Below, in pieces: positions 46,991-58,970 of a stretch of DNA of 64,000 bases. The notes under the pieces are model-generated. The model searched no databases and had not been told where the DNA came from. It was given only the letters and a program-made list of their open reading frames with translations. Origin of the DNA: Prostheceraeus crozeri (taxonomy: Eukaryota; Platyhelminthes; Polycladida; Euryleptidae); contig CAJQUW010003625.1 in NCBI GenBank assembly GCA_907163375.1, positions 50,001 through 114,000 of the forward strand. The letters are read 5' to 3'. Position 1 is the stretch's first letter. Each line of letters opens with the position of its first letter. Position numbers and translations under genes: made by a program.

Positions 46991-49336
46991 TCATTTTTTG
47001 GATTTCGTCCTTTGATTATCACGGATGCACAGCATGATTGGCTGATACCGGTATTTGCAATCAAATGCATGTCAAATGAGTCACGAGTGATAGACATGTA
47101 ATTTTCAGTAGGCCTACTCTATAACAAACTTACATTTCACGCTCTGCTTTTGTAAGAAACTAAGGTATCATAAACTAGAAAACAGCTGCACAAACAATTT
47201 TGCATTAACATAACTTGTATTGCGTAGCTCAATAATATTTTCGCGAAGTTGGGACTTGGAATGTAATATCACACTGTAAAATAGGCCTGTTCACTTGCGA
47301 TTTCGAAAAATCTTGAAGCAATGATTTAACAATTGAAAATGCTATCAGAACTTCAAATCTGGGAGTATAATATACAAATATTATATTTACTAATTAGCCG
47401 CATTAGCGCAACCAGTCCTTTTACTAAACGAGCAATTTCAGTTCCATCTTATCCCTCTATAGGTAGCTGATTGATATCCGTTTCGTATACTATAAGTGGT
47501 CAAGTTCGCTTTTCTCTCTTCTAGTATAATATCAGATCAAATAGGCCTACTGTCAAAATTCACATTCCTGTTACTAAGCAAGTATTTTCATGCACTGATG
47601 TCACTCTACCTATCGTCGAGGTGGTGTCAAAAGTTAAATTGATTCATCTTCAAGACTGATTTCTTTCGATGAACTTGACTTCGAGAATTTCTTGCAGAAA
47701 AAGAATCACGTCGAATGAATTTCTTGCAAGAGTCATATTAGACATCGGCTGAAATTTGAATGAATGCCTAGGTTCTAAATTTTATGAGGTTGCAGACAAA
47801 GTAAACATTGGGGTATTTTCCTATATGACTGAAGATCTATTGAATTGATTTTTTCGGCTAAGGAGGTGCCGTACCATGCTTACTTCATTATTTTATGGAT
47901 ATCTATGCTTTATAATTTCATTTCGATTTTTCACAGGCTTCAGTGAATATGCCGAAAATGCTCATAGGAAACAGCACTGCGTCAAAGTGGTCTTAAAGCA
48001 AAATGACAACTCCCGTGGAGAAAGTAATGAAATAAAATTTATAGAAAATGAACTTTCTCTGCACCATCATAAAATCCATGTTTCAAAGAAAATTTGATCG
48101 GAAAATCAATTCCCCTTTAGTAAGGTCCACCTCCGTGAACCATCGAAGGCAATTCAACTTTTAAAGGACTTGACAGCAAATTAGATGCTTCTTTGGTTTA
48201 CTACATCCACGACTGACGTGTCGATGACCCGCCTCCTCTCCTACTGGCGTTATCGTTAATACAAGACGACACCGATCCAATAGCATGCTCCATGTCACGC
48301 TTTTATCCTTTCTCAAGCCTTGAAAATATCCCACCTGTCACAGATGTGTACTATTCAAAATAATTCTTAGTTTACAGCAAATCTGATATATAAGCGAATC
48401 AACTATTGTTCCCAGACAAGCTTCCACGTTCTAAGCTAACTCAGATCGACAATTTGGACATCAGCCTGCGAGTCATTTTCCGCACGTATGTAAGGGGGAT
48501 GGCTAGGTCAATCTATGTCACGCAACTGACCTCGGGAAATTGAGAGGATAGAGAGGGATAAGGGACAGACGAGAGCAGCTAGCAGTACGCTAGGAGAATT
48601 GTTCGTCGAGATAAAGACGCGAAGGACATATGCGAGCTATTTGGAATGTAGGCCTATCCTGAGAACATTTGAGAAGTAGCCAAATAAAGTGACGTCTCCC
48701 ACTCCTTGAGAAGCATTTCCAGCAAAGTTCTTGTCTATTGCGAGAAGTCTCCTTTGCTAAAAATATCTTAGATAATTCTGTTTGTCCGTCAATGCGGTGC
48801 CAAATCCTGATGTCAATGTCGGTTTAAAAACAGCACGAAACCAAAACCCTGCTAAACACAAAACTTGCTTTGCAACTGCAGACGGTCGAAACAGTGATAG
48901 AAATTTTGAAAGGACTGCAATGTACTGAATGTAGGCCATAGGTTATTAGCATGCCTGCAGTGCGTGCAGTCCCCTTGGCCCAACATGACCAAAAGGAGGG
49001 TGAAATGAAAAATTAGCGAAAGTTAGGTGTCCTCTTGTTGAAGTACCATACAAACTGGTAAGTGCGCACCAGTACAAAGTGACCATGGTGCATTTGAGAA
49101 AATTAAAAAAAATCTGTAATGATTGGATATCAGAAAACGGTCTCTCACAGGGGAGCCCTAGTATTCAAGGCAGTCTGCCATGAAGAAGCTACATGGCTAT
49201 ATCGATGACATATAGTATAAATGATTTCATTATTTATATTAATCAGTATTACCCTGTAGTGAATTGTGCGAGCACGAAGCCATAAAACCCAAAAACGGCT
49301 GTGTGGACGGCTTTTCGGTGATAATGGTCAACTTAC

Positions 49337-49656
49337 CGTTGTTTATCCCAAGCATCGACAATAAACACTATTCCATCAACGGCAGGGAAATAATTTTTCC
49401 ACACTTTTCGAGCTTGAAGATGTCCTCCCAAATCAAAGGTTGTGAAAGTCATACCACCAATTGATAATTCCTCCGAGGTAGCATACAGGGTAGGAACATG
49501 CTGCGCCATTCTGTCATCTTTCAGTCGATGAAGGAGGGTTGTTTTCCCAGCATTATCTAGACCCAAGAACACAAGTTTCCCAGACTTCTTCCACAATCCT
49601 AAATAACCTAGTACGCCAGATACAGCACCGGTTATCCAATCCCAAATTCCACTCAT
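49337..49656 (-). CDS. SAR1: SAR1 small GTPase, first coding exon (proximal, canonical)
   Basis: Starts at the ATG at 49656 with [20 protein letters not shown], the membrane-inserting amphipathic N-terminal helix of SAR1. Then come the P-loop GLDNAGKTT (32-40), switch I with T56 ([13 protein letters not shown]), G3 DLGGH (75-79, catalytic H79), and [19 protein letters not shown]. The exon is 320 bp and ends with CG of an Arg codon before GTAAGT. It splices in phase to 39252-39525. All nucleotide-binding residues are conserved. Its upstream 20-30 bp (GAAATCAAAAGAAACGTCAA) are shared with the distal copy. Confidence 0.95.
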
Positions 49657-52045
49657 TTCCTAATTTTTACAGAAGCGAAATCAAAAGAAACGTCAATGAC
49701 ACCAAGCTGATCGAGTAAACGTTTATAATATTCATTTATTTAAACACATATTTTCAATAGAAATCATAGAGGTGACGTGATAATAATACCTGGCTTTGTG
49801 CTTATGACGGTTTACACACACGGATAAATGGAGTCCTTTCCAAATAAATCAATTTTGGTTCCTGGATGCACAATTGGACGCACATTAGGCCTCGTCTTCC
49901 GAATAAGAGATTTCCTTATGAGATTTAACTGACAGATACTTTTGCAGATATTGCCACAGCAGTGCCATGACACAAAGTTTTTCAAATCATCATCGCTTGA
50001 ATTGTTACCAAAGACGTCGTGAAATGACATTTCTGGTGTCATTTCAATTGAACAGTGATTTGTAATTTCTTGCAGTGCTCATGAAATTGTGTAATTCGAC
50101 CAGTCAGCGTTGCAGAGTGAGTAGCCTCTACTTCGGTTGATTTCCTGTATTTGGACTTATTGAGGTGATGATATGGAGATAAGGAGTAAATAACTTTTGA
50201 AAGGACTAATTCCAAATATGAATTTATATTTTTGTTTCCGTTAAAAATATTAACGTTTTTGAGGCATTTTAAAAACCATGTGTCTATTGACACTGTTCAA
50301 CAATGAGAGCGTGGATCTTAAATTTCGAAATATTTTTGCTTGATTTTTCTAATAATCGATGCAACACCTCAAATGTAGCATTCCACTATGGATATCGAGA
50401 GGATAGTCTCAGTTATTGAACAGGCAGCCTATCAGTTGAGTCTGTTTGATAATTCCGCCCGTGACATGCATATTGCAGGGCCACTGCACACTAATATTAT
50501 GATTCTTGATTATTGTAAACAAAAGATAATGGAGATTAATATCAATAAAAGATATTGGAGATTTGGAGAATTAGAGAGATCATGAGATTTTGATGACATG
50601 CATTGAGAACATGAAAATTAACGTTCTCAATAAGCGTCAATAAATTACAATTCATTGGTAGCATGAAGGTCTACAAATGCTCACAATCCACATGTATTTG
50701 AAAAATTGGATTGCTATCAAAAAATAAATTGAAATAAACATTTACAAATTGATTAATTTGAATGGTTCATCACTGCACTCCAATGTCGGGCAGAAATGCA
50801 TTTCAAGCTTCTTTTAATTACTTGCGTGAACTGGAAACCCTTAGACTGTTTCAAAATTTCATACGGACTCTAGCATTACTTCTTTTGCACAGTGATATCG
50901 TACTACTTATTAATACTTCCTTTCTTCTTAAATAATGTCCAATTTTTATTAAAGATTTTGTAATTATTGCACATTATGAGAACATCCATACAAATGATTT
51001 AGTTCATCTATTCTAATGATTGTGTATTATGATTATGTCACTCTCGCACGCAATTTCAATTCAAACTCCTACCCATTGCGGCTTATGACCTTGGAAATTG
51101 TTTTCTAACTAATAGACTACTACGTATATTCTGAAATCACCGTATCCTCGAAAGATATGGAACTGTTATTTCTTAATATACGGTCTTCTACGCCTGATAG
51201 TGATGCGATGTTGAGTGTATATGCAAAGCATATTCAAATCCGTTGTCAGGGCTGCCAACTCAATTCTGGCTCATATTGAAATTTCTCGTCGCAAAATTTT
51301 TGCTACCTGATGTGTCCAGGAGTCAATATGTCTAATGATAACATATACTCTCATATGCAACACACTGTTTTGGCTTTACACGGCGTAATAATTTTTTTCA
51401 TGCTGGCAATCTATGTCGTCTCTATATTTATATCGTAAACAGACAAACAGTCTGTTTTTTGGTATGTGGCAAAAGTCTTGTTTTTTCTATCTTGGCACGA
51501 GAATTCTGTTTTATGCGTTTTAATATTATTGACGATTCGGCTATCTCGCATGAAATGGAAACGAAAAGAATGTATTTGATTTTTTGTAGTGCGTCTTGAT
51601 GTTTCATGCCTACTGCCGTCTTCTTCCAATTGCATTATTGTTTCATTTTGTTTTTTCTACCCAAATATCTTTTTGATTACAGTTTCTTGTCATTTTCTGA
51701 TTTGACAGCATTTGATGCATGCAAATGCACCGTAAAAGATATTTTAGGCAGCCTCTATCATTTGCTTATCAATCAGTATTAATGATATTATCGACTTCGA
51801 TATGAGATCGAGGAAAAATAACGATATTCAGGAATGATAGCTCATTTCTCACTATCCCGATTTACATTTCGCCGCCTTCAAGAGAAGTACTACTGTTGTG
51901 ACACAAATGTACAGATACAAGTTCGTTCAATTCAGCTCATGACATGGTTAGGCTTCCGCAGTTCTAGCTCAAGATCAAGCTGAGAATTTGATTCTGAGCG
52001 AGAACGTCCTTAAGTCGGCGCAAGAATTTACAGTGGCTTCAAATA
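49657..52045. other. Region between SAR1 proximal exon and the LINE nest
   Basis: Contains the SAR1 proximal 5' UTR/promoter region and otherwise AT-rich DNA. If the distal first exon is used this whole stretch is intron. I searched here for a second SAR1 terminal exon and saw none. Frames such as 50388-50585 plus have no recognisable domain. Confidence 0.45.
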
Positions 52046-52048
52046 GGG

Positions 52049-52421
52049 ATGTTGACCTACATTACTTACCGTAATTTCCAAATGAAGGCCCACTCCCAAC
52101 CTTGGTTTACAACAGAATGTGCAACCTGCCTGCCTGACCACTTTTTATATGAGTACAAGCGTGACAGTACCGTTGGTAATCTTGAATTTTACAAGACCGC
52201 TAGAAGAAATTGCAAGAAAACATTGCATTAGGTCAAAAGCCGTTGCGCTTTGTATGTAGTACGGAAATCGATTGCTACACAAAAGCCTGGCTCCAAGGAC
52301 TTTTGGAGGATTTACAACATTGTCATCAGTAGGAGCAAATCCTCTATCCCAACACTTAGTCATGCCGAAGTCAGCACTTCTATGGCGACAACCTCAGCAG
52401 ACAAAGCCGAACTTCTTTGCA
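52049..52421 (+). pseudogene. CR1/jockey-like LINE ORF2, 5' piece before the hAT insertion
   Basis: The frame contains HSQPWFTTECATCLPDHFL, EYKRD, GNLEFYKTARRNCKKTLH, the linker between endonuclease and RT in CR1/jockey-like ORF2. Homology continues in other frames as GSKDFWRIYNIVISRSKSSI ... SADKAELLC. It is broken at 52421 by the hAT insertion and resumes at 56103 with KEFAKNSTW. At least one frameshift lies near 52250. Confidence 0.75.
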
Positions 52422-52582
52422 GTGGTCGGATTTGGGCACGAATTTGTCGAAAGTGGGCACAAATACACGAAAAATGAATGTGGGCATGAAAATTGGACTT
52501 CTTGTAATTCGTGCCCATCTTTTTCGGAGAATCACCTGAATTTTCGAGCACAATCTGTATTAATAGTATGCTTCATGCATTA

Positions 52583-53969
52583 TACAGGGTGAGTAAAAAA
52601 AACGATATCTGAATTATGTCGAAAAAAAGTCTTCAATTGTCATTGATTTTCTTCGTCTATTGATGCTCTATATCTATGGTCGCGTTCTATATCGCTTGGG
52701 CAGTATTTTTATTATTCGTAGTTGAAATTCAAATCATGAAGTCAATAGTTGATCCATCCAAGAAATCTGGTCTAAGTCATTTGAACTTCATTCAAGGTAT
52801 GGAAAGGAAAGCAAAACTTGTCGCTTGGGCAGTCGCATTCGAAAACGTTGCTGAGGCGAGGCGCAAGTTTCGCGAAGAATTTGAGGAAGAAGCACCAGTC
52901 CCTTCAACGGTTCATCGATGGGTGAAGAGATTCCTGGTGTACGGTGACATTAACCATCGTGAGGAAGGTAGCGGTCGCCCAATATCTGCAAGTGGAGACG
53001 ATATTTTCACTTCGATAAAACCGCTTGTGGAAAGTGATCCAAACATCTCAACACGCCGCCTAAGTCGCGAAGTTGGTGTATCTCAACGAAGTGTTGTTCG
53101 ATGCCTACACCGAAAAGGATATCATCCGTTCAAAGCGACACATGTACAAGAGCTGTCTGACGATGACCGCGATAGACGCCTTGAGTTCTGTCAGTGGATA
53201 ACTTAACGACTTGAACGCCAACGGAACTTTCATCTGTTTATCGTTTTCTCGGACGAAGCAGTTTTTCATGTTAACGGATCCGTCAATAAGCACAACATTC
53301 ACTACTGGAGTGCAAACAATCCTCACGTCTTCATTGAAAAGCCTCAAGATCGAAGATCAGTGACAGTGTGGGCCATGATGGACAACACAGGAGTGTTGAG
53401 CTTCGACATCAGCTACACAACAATGAACGGTGAACGCTACTGTGGTATTCTAAAGGATCATGTCATCCCTCTTTTTCAACGGGCTGAAAACAGACACCGA
53501 TTTTATCAACAAGATGGAGCTCCTCCGCACTACAGTTCTGCTGCCCGCGCTATTCTCGACAGTAATCTACCCAACAGATGGATCGGTCGACGAGGACCCA
53601 TCGAATGGCCTCCACTGTCTCCGGACCTCAGTACCTGCGATTTTTTCTTGTGGGGCACTTTAAGAGACTCAGTTTATGCGCGACGTCCAAATAATACGAC
53701 GGAGTTGGCCGCCTATATTCGTGAGGAGATCATAGTATTCAGTCGCGACACATGCCAAAAAGTTTACGATTCGTTTGTTCGCCGATGCAGGGTTTGTATT
53801 GAACAGGAAGGTGCTCAATTTGAGTCAGTTCTTTAGCGTGCTTTTGAGACATTTTCAGCTTATGTTTTGAGACAGTTTCAATAAATATTTAAATGGATTT
53901 TAATTTTTAGTTAAATGAAATACAGTATAACTATTTCGCCAGATTTCGTTTTTTCTGACTCACCCTGTA
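52583..53969 (+). mobile_element. Tc1/mariner DD41D-type element, nested in the hAT-like element
   Basis: Terminal repeats TACAGGGTGAGT(A/C)A are inverted at the two ends, with TA duplications at 52581-52582 and 53970-53971. The body of 1387 bp encodes one transposase with a single in-frame stop. Youngest layer of the three-level nest. Confidence 0.93.
52676..53836 (+). pseudogene. Tc1/mariner (DD41D, rosa-like) transposase with one in-frame stop
   Basis: A helix-turn-helix N-terminal region (AEARRKFREEFEEEAPVPS, VHRWVKRF; second helix set STRRLSREVGVSQRSVVRCL) is followed by a catalytic core with FSDEAVFHVNG (first Asp), FYQQDGAPPHYSSAA (second Asp) and WPPLSPDLSTCDFFLWGTL (third). Counting to the Asp of CDFF gives 41 residues between second and third, the DD41D signature; counting to SPD gives 36. 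A TAA at 53204-53206 interrupts the frame, which otherwise stays open from 52676 to the stop at 53836. The true start may be one of the later Met codons (for example the MERKAKLV Met). Only this stop seems to inactivate it, so the insertion is recent. Confidence 0.92.
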
Positions 53970-54335
53970 TATCAAAACAATTTAATTCGTTGTTGATTCT
54001 GGAAATCAAATCTTTTTCAATTTTTTTCAAAAAAAATAAATAAAATGAAGTAATACAGGTATATGTATACGTCATTCGATCGAGCTATATTTACTCTTCA
54101 GAGTCGTTCGGGGAACCACTTATGACTCTAACACATCATTGTTTCATTTACGTACAGAAGAAGAACAATCAGAAAAATGATAGATGACTCGGGTACTTTG
54201 ACGGTAAAAACTCTAATTAATTCGATGGTATACCTTTTAGGTGGTAGTATATGATTATATGGTGCATACATGAAAGGAATTAACATGGGATTGCCATTAT
54301 AATTTTTTCTTTATTCATTCACCACATCATTAAAG

Positions 54336-54584
54336 TTATAACATTAATTCTTCTTGATAATTGATGCTGCCAATGAGTAGTAAGCCTGTGTCGATAATCT
54401 GAACCTCAAATGAATATCCCCTAGCTTCACAATAGTCCATAAATAAAACATTTTTGATTGCCACTAGATCCTCCCCCTCCCATCTGACGTCTAGTTCGAT
54501 CCAAATTGTATGGGCCCATGAGATGAGACTTATCTTCCAGATGCAGTTCGGCTCCCTAAGCTCCGTTCTTGTCGAAGAAGTCAT
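54336..54584 (-). other. Open frame of unknown function inside the hAT-like element
   Basis: 82 codons on the minus strand, with a run such as IWIELDVRWEGEDLVAIKNV and a hydrophobic end (DTGLLLIGSINYQEELML) that looks protein-like in composition. No family recognised; a plus-strand frame overlaps it. It may be an exon captured by the element or a piece of its own coding region. Confidence 0.25.
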
Positions 54585-55663
54585 CCATTATAACGCGTTT
54601 CGCAATCGTTTCTCGATAGTGGGCTACTGGCTCGAGCGCTCTCACTTAAAAATTTTCACGTCCTTTGAAAGAGGACCGCCAGTTTCAGCCAATTTAACTG
54701 TTACTTCCAGTCATAGTATTCGCAAATGAATCACATCGATTGGTTTCAATCCGAACCCTAAGCGAACGATATCCGTCGAATACTTCATTAACTCCCGCTC
54801 GTGGCTGTCCATTAGGGATCGTGGATTACCAGGGTTCGGATTGATAGAAATTTTGACATGTCGTCTCAATGTATTCTCGAAAATGCTTTATTGCCTGGAG
54901 GCTTTATAGATTGATATTCGGCTGACTACTGTTACTGCCTTAGCATCAGCAGTGCGTGTTTTCCTATTCATCGTCAGCCAAGTAATGAAAAAATACTTGC
55001 TTTTCAATGAATTAGCTAAACATTTAATAGGTGTATTTTGATCTAGTTTGATTCGAATTGAGTTTCTAACTTGCAACAAATGTTCAGTCAATACATAACT
55101 GTCTGTCGGCATTATATCACAACATGTTGAGAAAAAGTTGACTTTCCCACGATGTGTATGCATGAACAGCGAATTTTTGTCACATCTATGGTTATCTATC
55201 CTACAGAAGCTATAGAAAGAATATCGTGCAACATTTCCGTTGTAGAATGTTTGATCATTCTAACATGATTGACGAAGGCCTCTACATACTACATGTTAGA
55301 TATCCATGCGTGAAGCATAGGATACCGGATTTCTTTAAGTAAGAGAATTATTTGATCAAATTAAATACCTCCAAAATAGAGGTGCCTCTTAATTAGCTTA
55401 GTTTACCCCACAAAGATGTACGGATCTCATCAGCAAGCTGATCAATTGCCTACATTTCTTTTCGGTTCCTTTAACATCGTGGGAGATCAGCAGCAGGCGA
55501 ACCCACGACCAAAGGCATGCCCCACGAAGCTCATAAAAGGCTTGAAGTAGCACAGACTTACAAGTCAACATTACAAAATGAACAGAAAATCAATGATAGA
55601 AACGAAAATACTCATATCAGGAATACATGACGAGACTCCGGCGGATGCAAATCTGAGGTTCTT

Positions 55664-55795
55664 CTGAATGAAATGTCGAAACTAATGGATGAGAAAAATC
55701 TGGAATCAGACAGACTATTTCAGAAGTTCATGAAAAGAAGGATCAGTGTTTACCTTGACAGTGACGATGATAATGCTGTTCCTAATAAGAAATGA
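55664..55795 (+). other. Short coding-like stretch, possible 3' exon inside the hAT-like element
   Basis: The frame reads NEMSKLMDEKNLESDRLFQK, then FMKRRISVYLDSDDDNAVP and stop. The charged helix plus acidic tail looks like the C-terminus of a DNA-binding (Myb/SANT-like) protein of the kind found in transposons, but I cannot assign it. No start codon or splice sites were fixed. Confidence 0.3.
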
Positions 55796-56102
55796 TTTTT
55801 ATGAACTTTTTCACGTAATATACGCACTACGAATAATACTCGTACTTGCAGCTAAATACAAAGTGCATTTCTATGCACTTAGGCATATTTTCAGTTGATT
55901 AGTTTCTATTGCATGTACATGTAACAAATGCAACAAATTGCTCAAATAACGATATGAAGTTTATGTAATTCAGTTACAATACGATTTATGGTCATGCATA
56001 TTAAGCAGTAAGTTCTTTGATCTGCCGGCACTGCATGGGCACGAATTACGAGGAGTGGGCACGAAAATCCTGAAAATTCTAAATCCGACCACCGTCTTTG
56101 CA

Positions 56103-57830
56103 AGGAGTTTGCGAAGAATTCAACATGGGACGATTGAGGTAGAATTCCACTCCAATTAGTCCACTGATGAGGCAGTTAGTCCTCCTGTCACACTCAGAAG
56201 CGTCAAAAAGATCATCATAGTTCAGTAGCTCTAAGTCTAGTGGACATGATGCCATCCTGGTTTCGGTCTTCAAGCATCTCTCACTTGATCTTTCTTCACT
56301 TCTATCGAAACTGTTCAGTAGATGTGATTCCACCGGTGAGTTTCCCGCTTGTTGCAAAGTAACTTCCGTGGCTGCATTTCCAAGGAAAGGTTCTGACCCA
56401 TCTCTTCCATCTACATGTATATGTAGTTGCCGTTCTATCAGCCTGCATCCAATTGCTGACAAGATTTTTGAGCAGTGATTAATGAAAAATGATCAGTGAA
56501 AAATTATGATTTTTTGTCATTTTTTTAAATTAAACAACATATTGTTAGCTTCCTTGAAACTCAGAAACTTCTATCAGAAGAACAGCATGGCTTCAGGCAC
56601 TCTCGATCAACTGCAGATGTTCTTTCGCATGTCACTGAATATGTGAGTCGTGTTCTGGACAGACCAGGTGAGACGAGGTCAGTCGCCGTGCATATTTCCA
56701 AGGCATTTGACAGTCTGGCATCAGGGAGTGCTTAGTAAGCTTCAGTTTTATGGAGTTGCCTGTCGACTCCACAATCTTCTTTCTTCTTCCCTTAGTGGCC
56801 GGCAGATATCTGTCGTCTTAGATGTCCAAAAGTCTTCCACCAAGGTTGTCAATGCAGGAGTTCCTCAAGGGTCAATTTTAGGACCCACTCTTTTTCTGTT
56901 GTACCTCCCAGACTGCCTAGTGAGTAAATTAGTGATGCATGCAGATGACACGACACTCTTCAATTTCAATGAGCGACTAGCTAAGACCACTCAGCAACGT
57001 CGGCGATTATTCGACGTTCTTAATGAAGACTTTCGCAGGATCTCAGAATGGGGCGCCAAATGGCATGTTTCCTTCAATCCTTCAGAAACTCAGAGTATTC
57101 TGCAATCACGATTTAAAAGAGATGATCATCATCATAGCACTAAGATGTCAGATAATAGGATCAGAGAACAAGATTCTATCTTCTTCCTTGAATTGGCGGT
57201 TACGAAAGATGTCATGGAAACCGTACATCCATTACATCAGCAAGCAAGCAGCTCAACGCATTGGTAGTATCTATCGTGCGGCAGCCATCTTCCACCACAG
57301 ACTGTCTCCTATCTTTACAAGTCCACTCTTCGTCCTCTGATGGAGTCCACTCTTTGTCATCTGTGGACCGGCGCCCCACGAACACATCTTAACCTCCATG
57401 AGCGGGTTGAGAAACGTGTCAAGAACCTTATGGGTGAAAAACTTGTTAACAAGTTGCAGCCGCTCTCCGTCAGACGGGATGTTGCTTCACTCAGTCTCTT
57501 CTACAGGTACTATTTTGTTAGAAGCTGCTCTGCAGTAAATGAGTGCGTACCAAAACCTAAGATCTTCTCCAGAAGCACACGCAGAGTTAGGGCACTCACA
57601 AACGAGCACACATTGTGAGTCGATCGAAAAGCTTTTTTGTTCTCACGGCACAGCTTTGGAATCAGCTTCCGCAGACCACTTTCCGAGCCCAATGCAATCT
57701 TGTTAATTTTAAGAGGAGTGCGAACAGTTTTCTGATGGGGAAAGCTTAATTAGAGTAGAAGGTCTCCTATTTATTACTTTTCCATTGAGTAACCCCTAGC
57801 TTCGTTCGAGACTCATAGCTGTGCTAGGAT
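56103..57830 (+). pseudogene. CR1/jockey-like LINE ORF2: RT and C-terminal region, decayed
   Basis: After the hAT insertion the LINE resumes with KEFAKNSTW and the RT finger region. It continues through EEQHGFRHSRSTADVLSHVT, VAVHISKAFDSL, NAGVPQGSILGPTLFLLY and the catalytic block MHADDTTLF (YADDT in the family, with His replacing Tyr). The post-RT part RLSPIFTSPLFVL, CHLWTGAPRTHLNLHERVEK, LQPLSVRRDVASLSLFYRYY, VNECVPK and LWNQLPQTTFRAQ reaches a stop near 57750. Several frameshifts and stops occur (near 56150, 56465, 57200 and 57335), so it is dead. The 3' tail around TTACTTTTCCATTGAGTAAC is shared with the copy at 46.5 kb. Confidence 0.88.
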
Positions 57831-58240
57831 GAAAATTCTGTAAGAAAGCAGCGGACAGATGACATTCGGGCAAACTGACAAGACATTTCAGCACTGAAGT
57901 AGCGGACAATGTAATCGAGTGACAAAAGACAAAAGAAAGTTGAATGTATGACAATTGGAAGCTAAAACCAAAGCAGACGCAGTGTATGTTTTAAGTCTTT
58001 GTGGATACAAAGTTCGGAACGGCGATGAGATATAGCCTATACAGTGATTCTAAAATTGGAATAAGATTTGAGGACCTGGGAGAACATGAAATAGTAAAGT
58101 TAGAAGAAGAAACACGTCATGAGAAGCACTCACATGGTTCTCATTGATATAGCATGCCGACAAATGGCACTGGACGGAGACTTGTTGGATTGAGGACGAC
58201 AATGTCCGCTTTCTGTCCATTTGGGTGAATGTTCCCTCAT
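57831..58240. other. Spacer, nothing recognised
   Basis: No domain-bearing frame. Confidence 0.45.
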
Positions 58241-58444
58241 TCAGACCCTGAAACATCTCTCAGTGCACTCAACATAACGTCAGCAGTCACAAGAAAATCT
58301 GTAGATAGGTCGAGCGCGACGAAGAGATAGATCCTTAAGACTACGAGTGGGAATACGACAGGTCGAAAGCACAATAACAGGCTCAATAGCCGGCAAAATT
58401 TCTGGGTCAATGAAGCAATACGTCTAAGGACGCTTTTAGTGGCG

Positions 58445-58970
58445 TCATCGCCGCAAAAAGGCACGCGTAAAAACCCTTCTTGTGGACAAGGCCAAACTCT
58501 GGCAAAACTTAAGACACAGATTGACAAGCACGGAACTTATCAATAAAAATGGTCGTATAGCCAAGTTATTTTTAGAGTCACAATCGTATGTGGATGGCAA
58601 ACACAGATGGCGAGCTCTGTCAAATAAACACCTGACTAAATTAATATAATAAAGGTGAGGGACAAATTTATGGCAACCACTGCAAGTAGGTTTGCGGAAG
58701 ATTGAAAAAATTACTTCACTGGGAGCGCGTTTTATTAGGATATCAAGGAAAGCCATTTTGCAGTTATATAACTTTTAATTAGGGTGAATCGCATTGAGAA
58801 CTTCAAGGAAAGCAGGAGCATCTTCCCTTGAACGAACAATTACAAGTGTGTTATCAAAATATCTGACATAAAATTGAATTAAGTCGCAGATAGATGAGGG
58901 GAAATACGCTGTTTTTCCCGACTCCAATTGGGCATAAGTCTTGTTTCAAAATAAGGAAAAAGGAAAGTCA
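58445..58970 (-). pseudogene. Penelope-like element RT fragment, second family
   Basis: On the minus strand, upstream part first: FLFPYFETRLMPNW near 58.93 kb, then FYVRYFDNTLVIVRSREDAP (YxDD-type core with N for the second D), FLEVLNAIHP. In the 58756-58445 frame come MAFLDILIKRAP, IFSIFRKPTCSGCHKFV and a Cys-containing thumb. This is the Penelope RT order. The sequence differs from the 5 kb fragments, so a second lineage is present. The frame is broken between these blocks and no endonuclease was seen. Confidence 0.75.

Larger units (their letters stand above)
39526..49336 (-). other. SAR1: SAR1 intron (proximal), 9.8 kb
   Basis: Bounded by the donor CGGTAAGT at 49336 and the acceptor CTTACAG at 39526 on the minus strand. 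It contains the palindromic element at 42525-43214, a hammerhead-like relic near 44.1 kb, a decayed coding-like stretch near 44.5-44.8 kb and an inverted LINE fragment at 46480-46990. The rest is AT-rich and unassigned. Confidence 0.85.
52422..56094. mobile_element. hAT-like element inserted in the LINE
   Basis: Ends GTGGTCGGATTT and AAATCCGACCAC are inverted. The 8-bp TCTTTGCA lies outside both (52414-52421 and 56095-56102), consistent with a hAT target duplication, with two extra bases (CG) at the right. Excising it restores the LINE frame (LLCKEFAKNSTW). Subterminal GGGCACGAATT and TGTAATTCGTGCCCAT blocks recur at both ends. It carries the mariner at 52583-53969 and unassigned frames; no hAT transposase core was recognised. 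Confidence 0.75.

Noticed and set aside
56079-56462. 127-codon minus-strand frame as a gene
   Set aside because: Antisense to recognisable LINE RT sequence on the plus strand.
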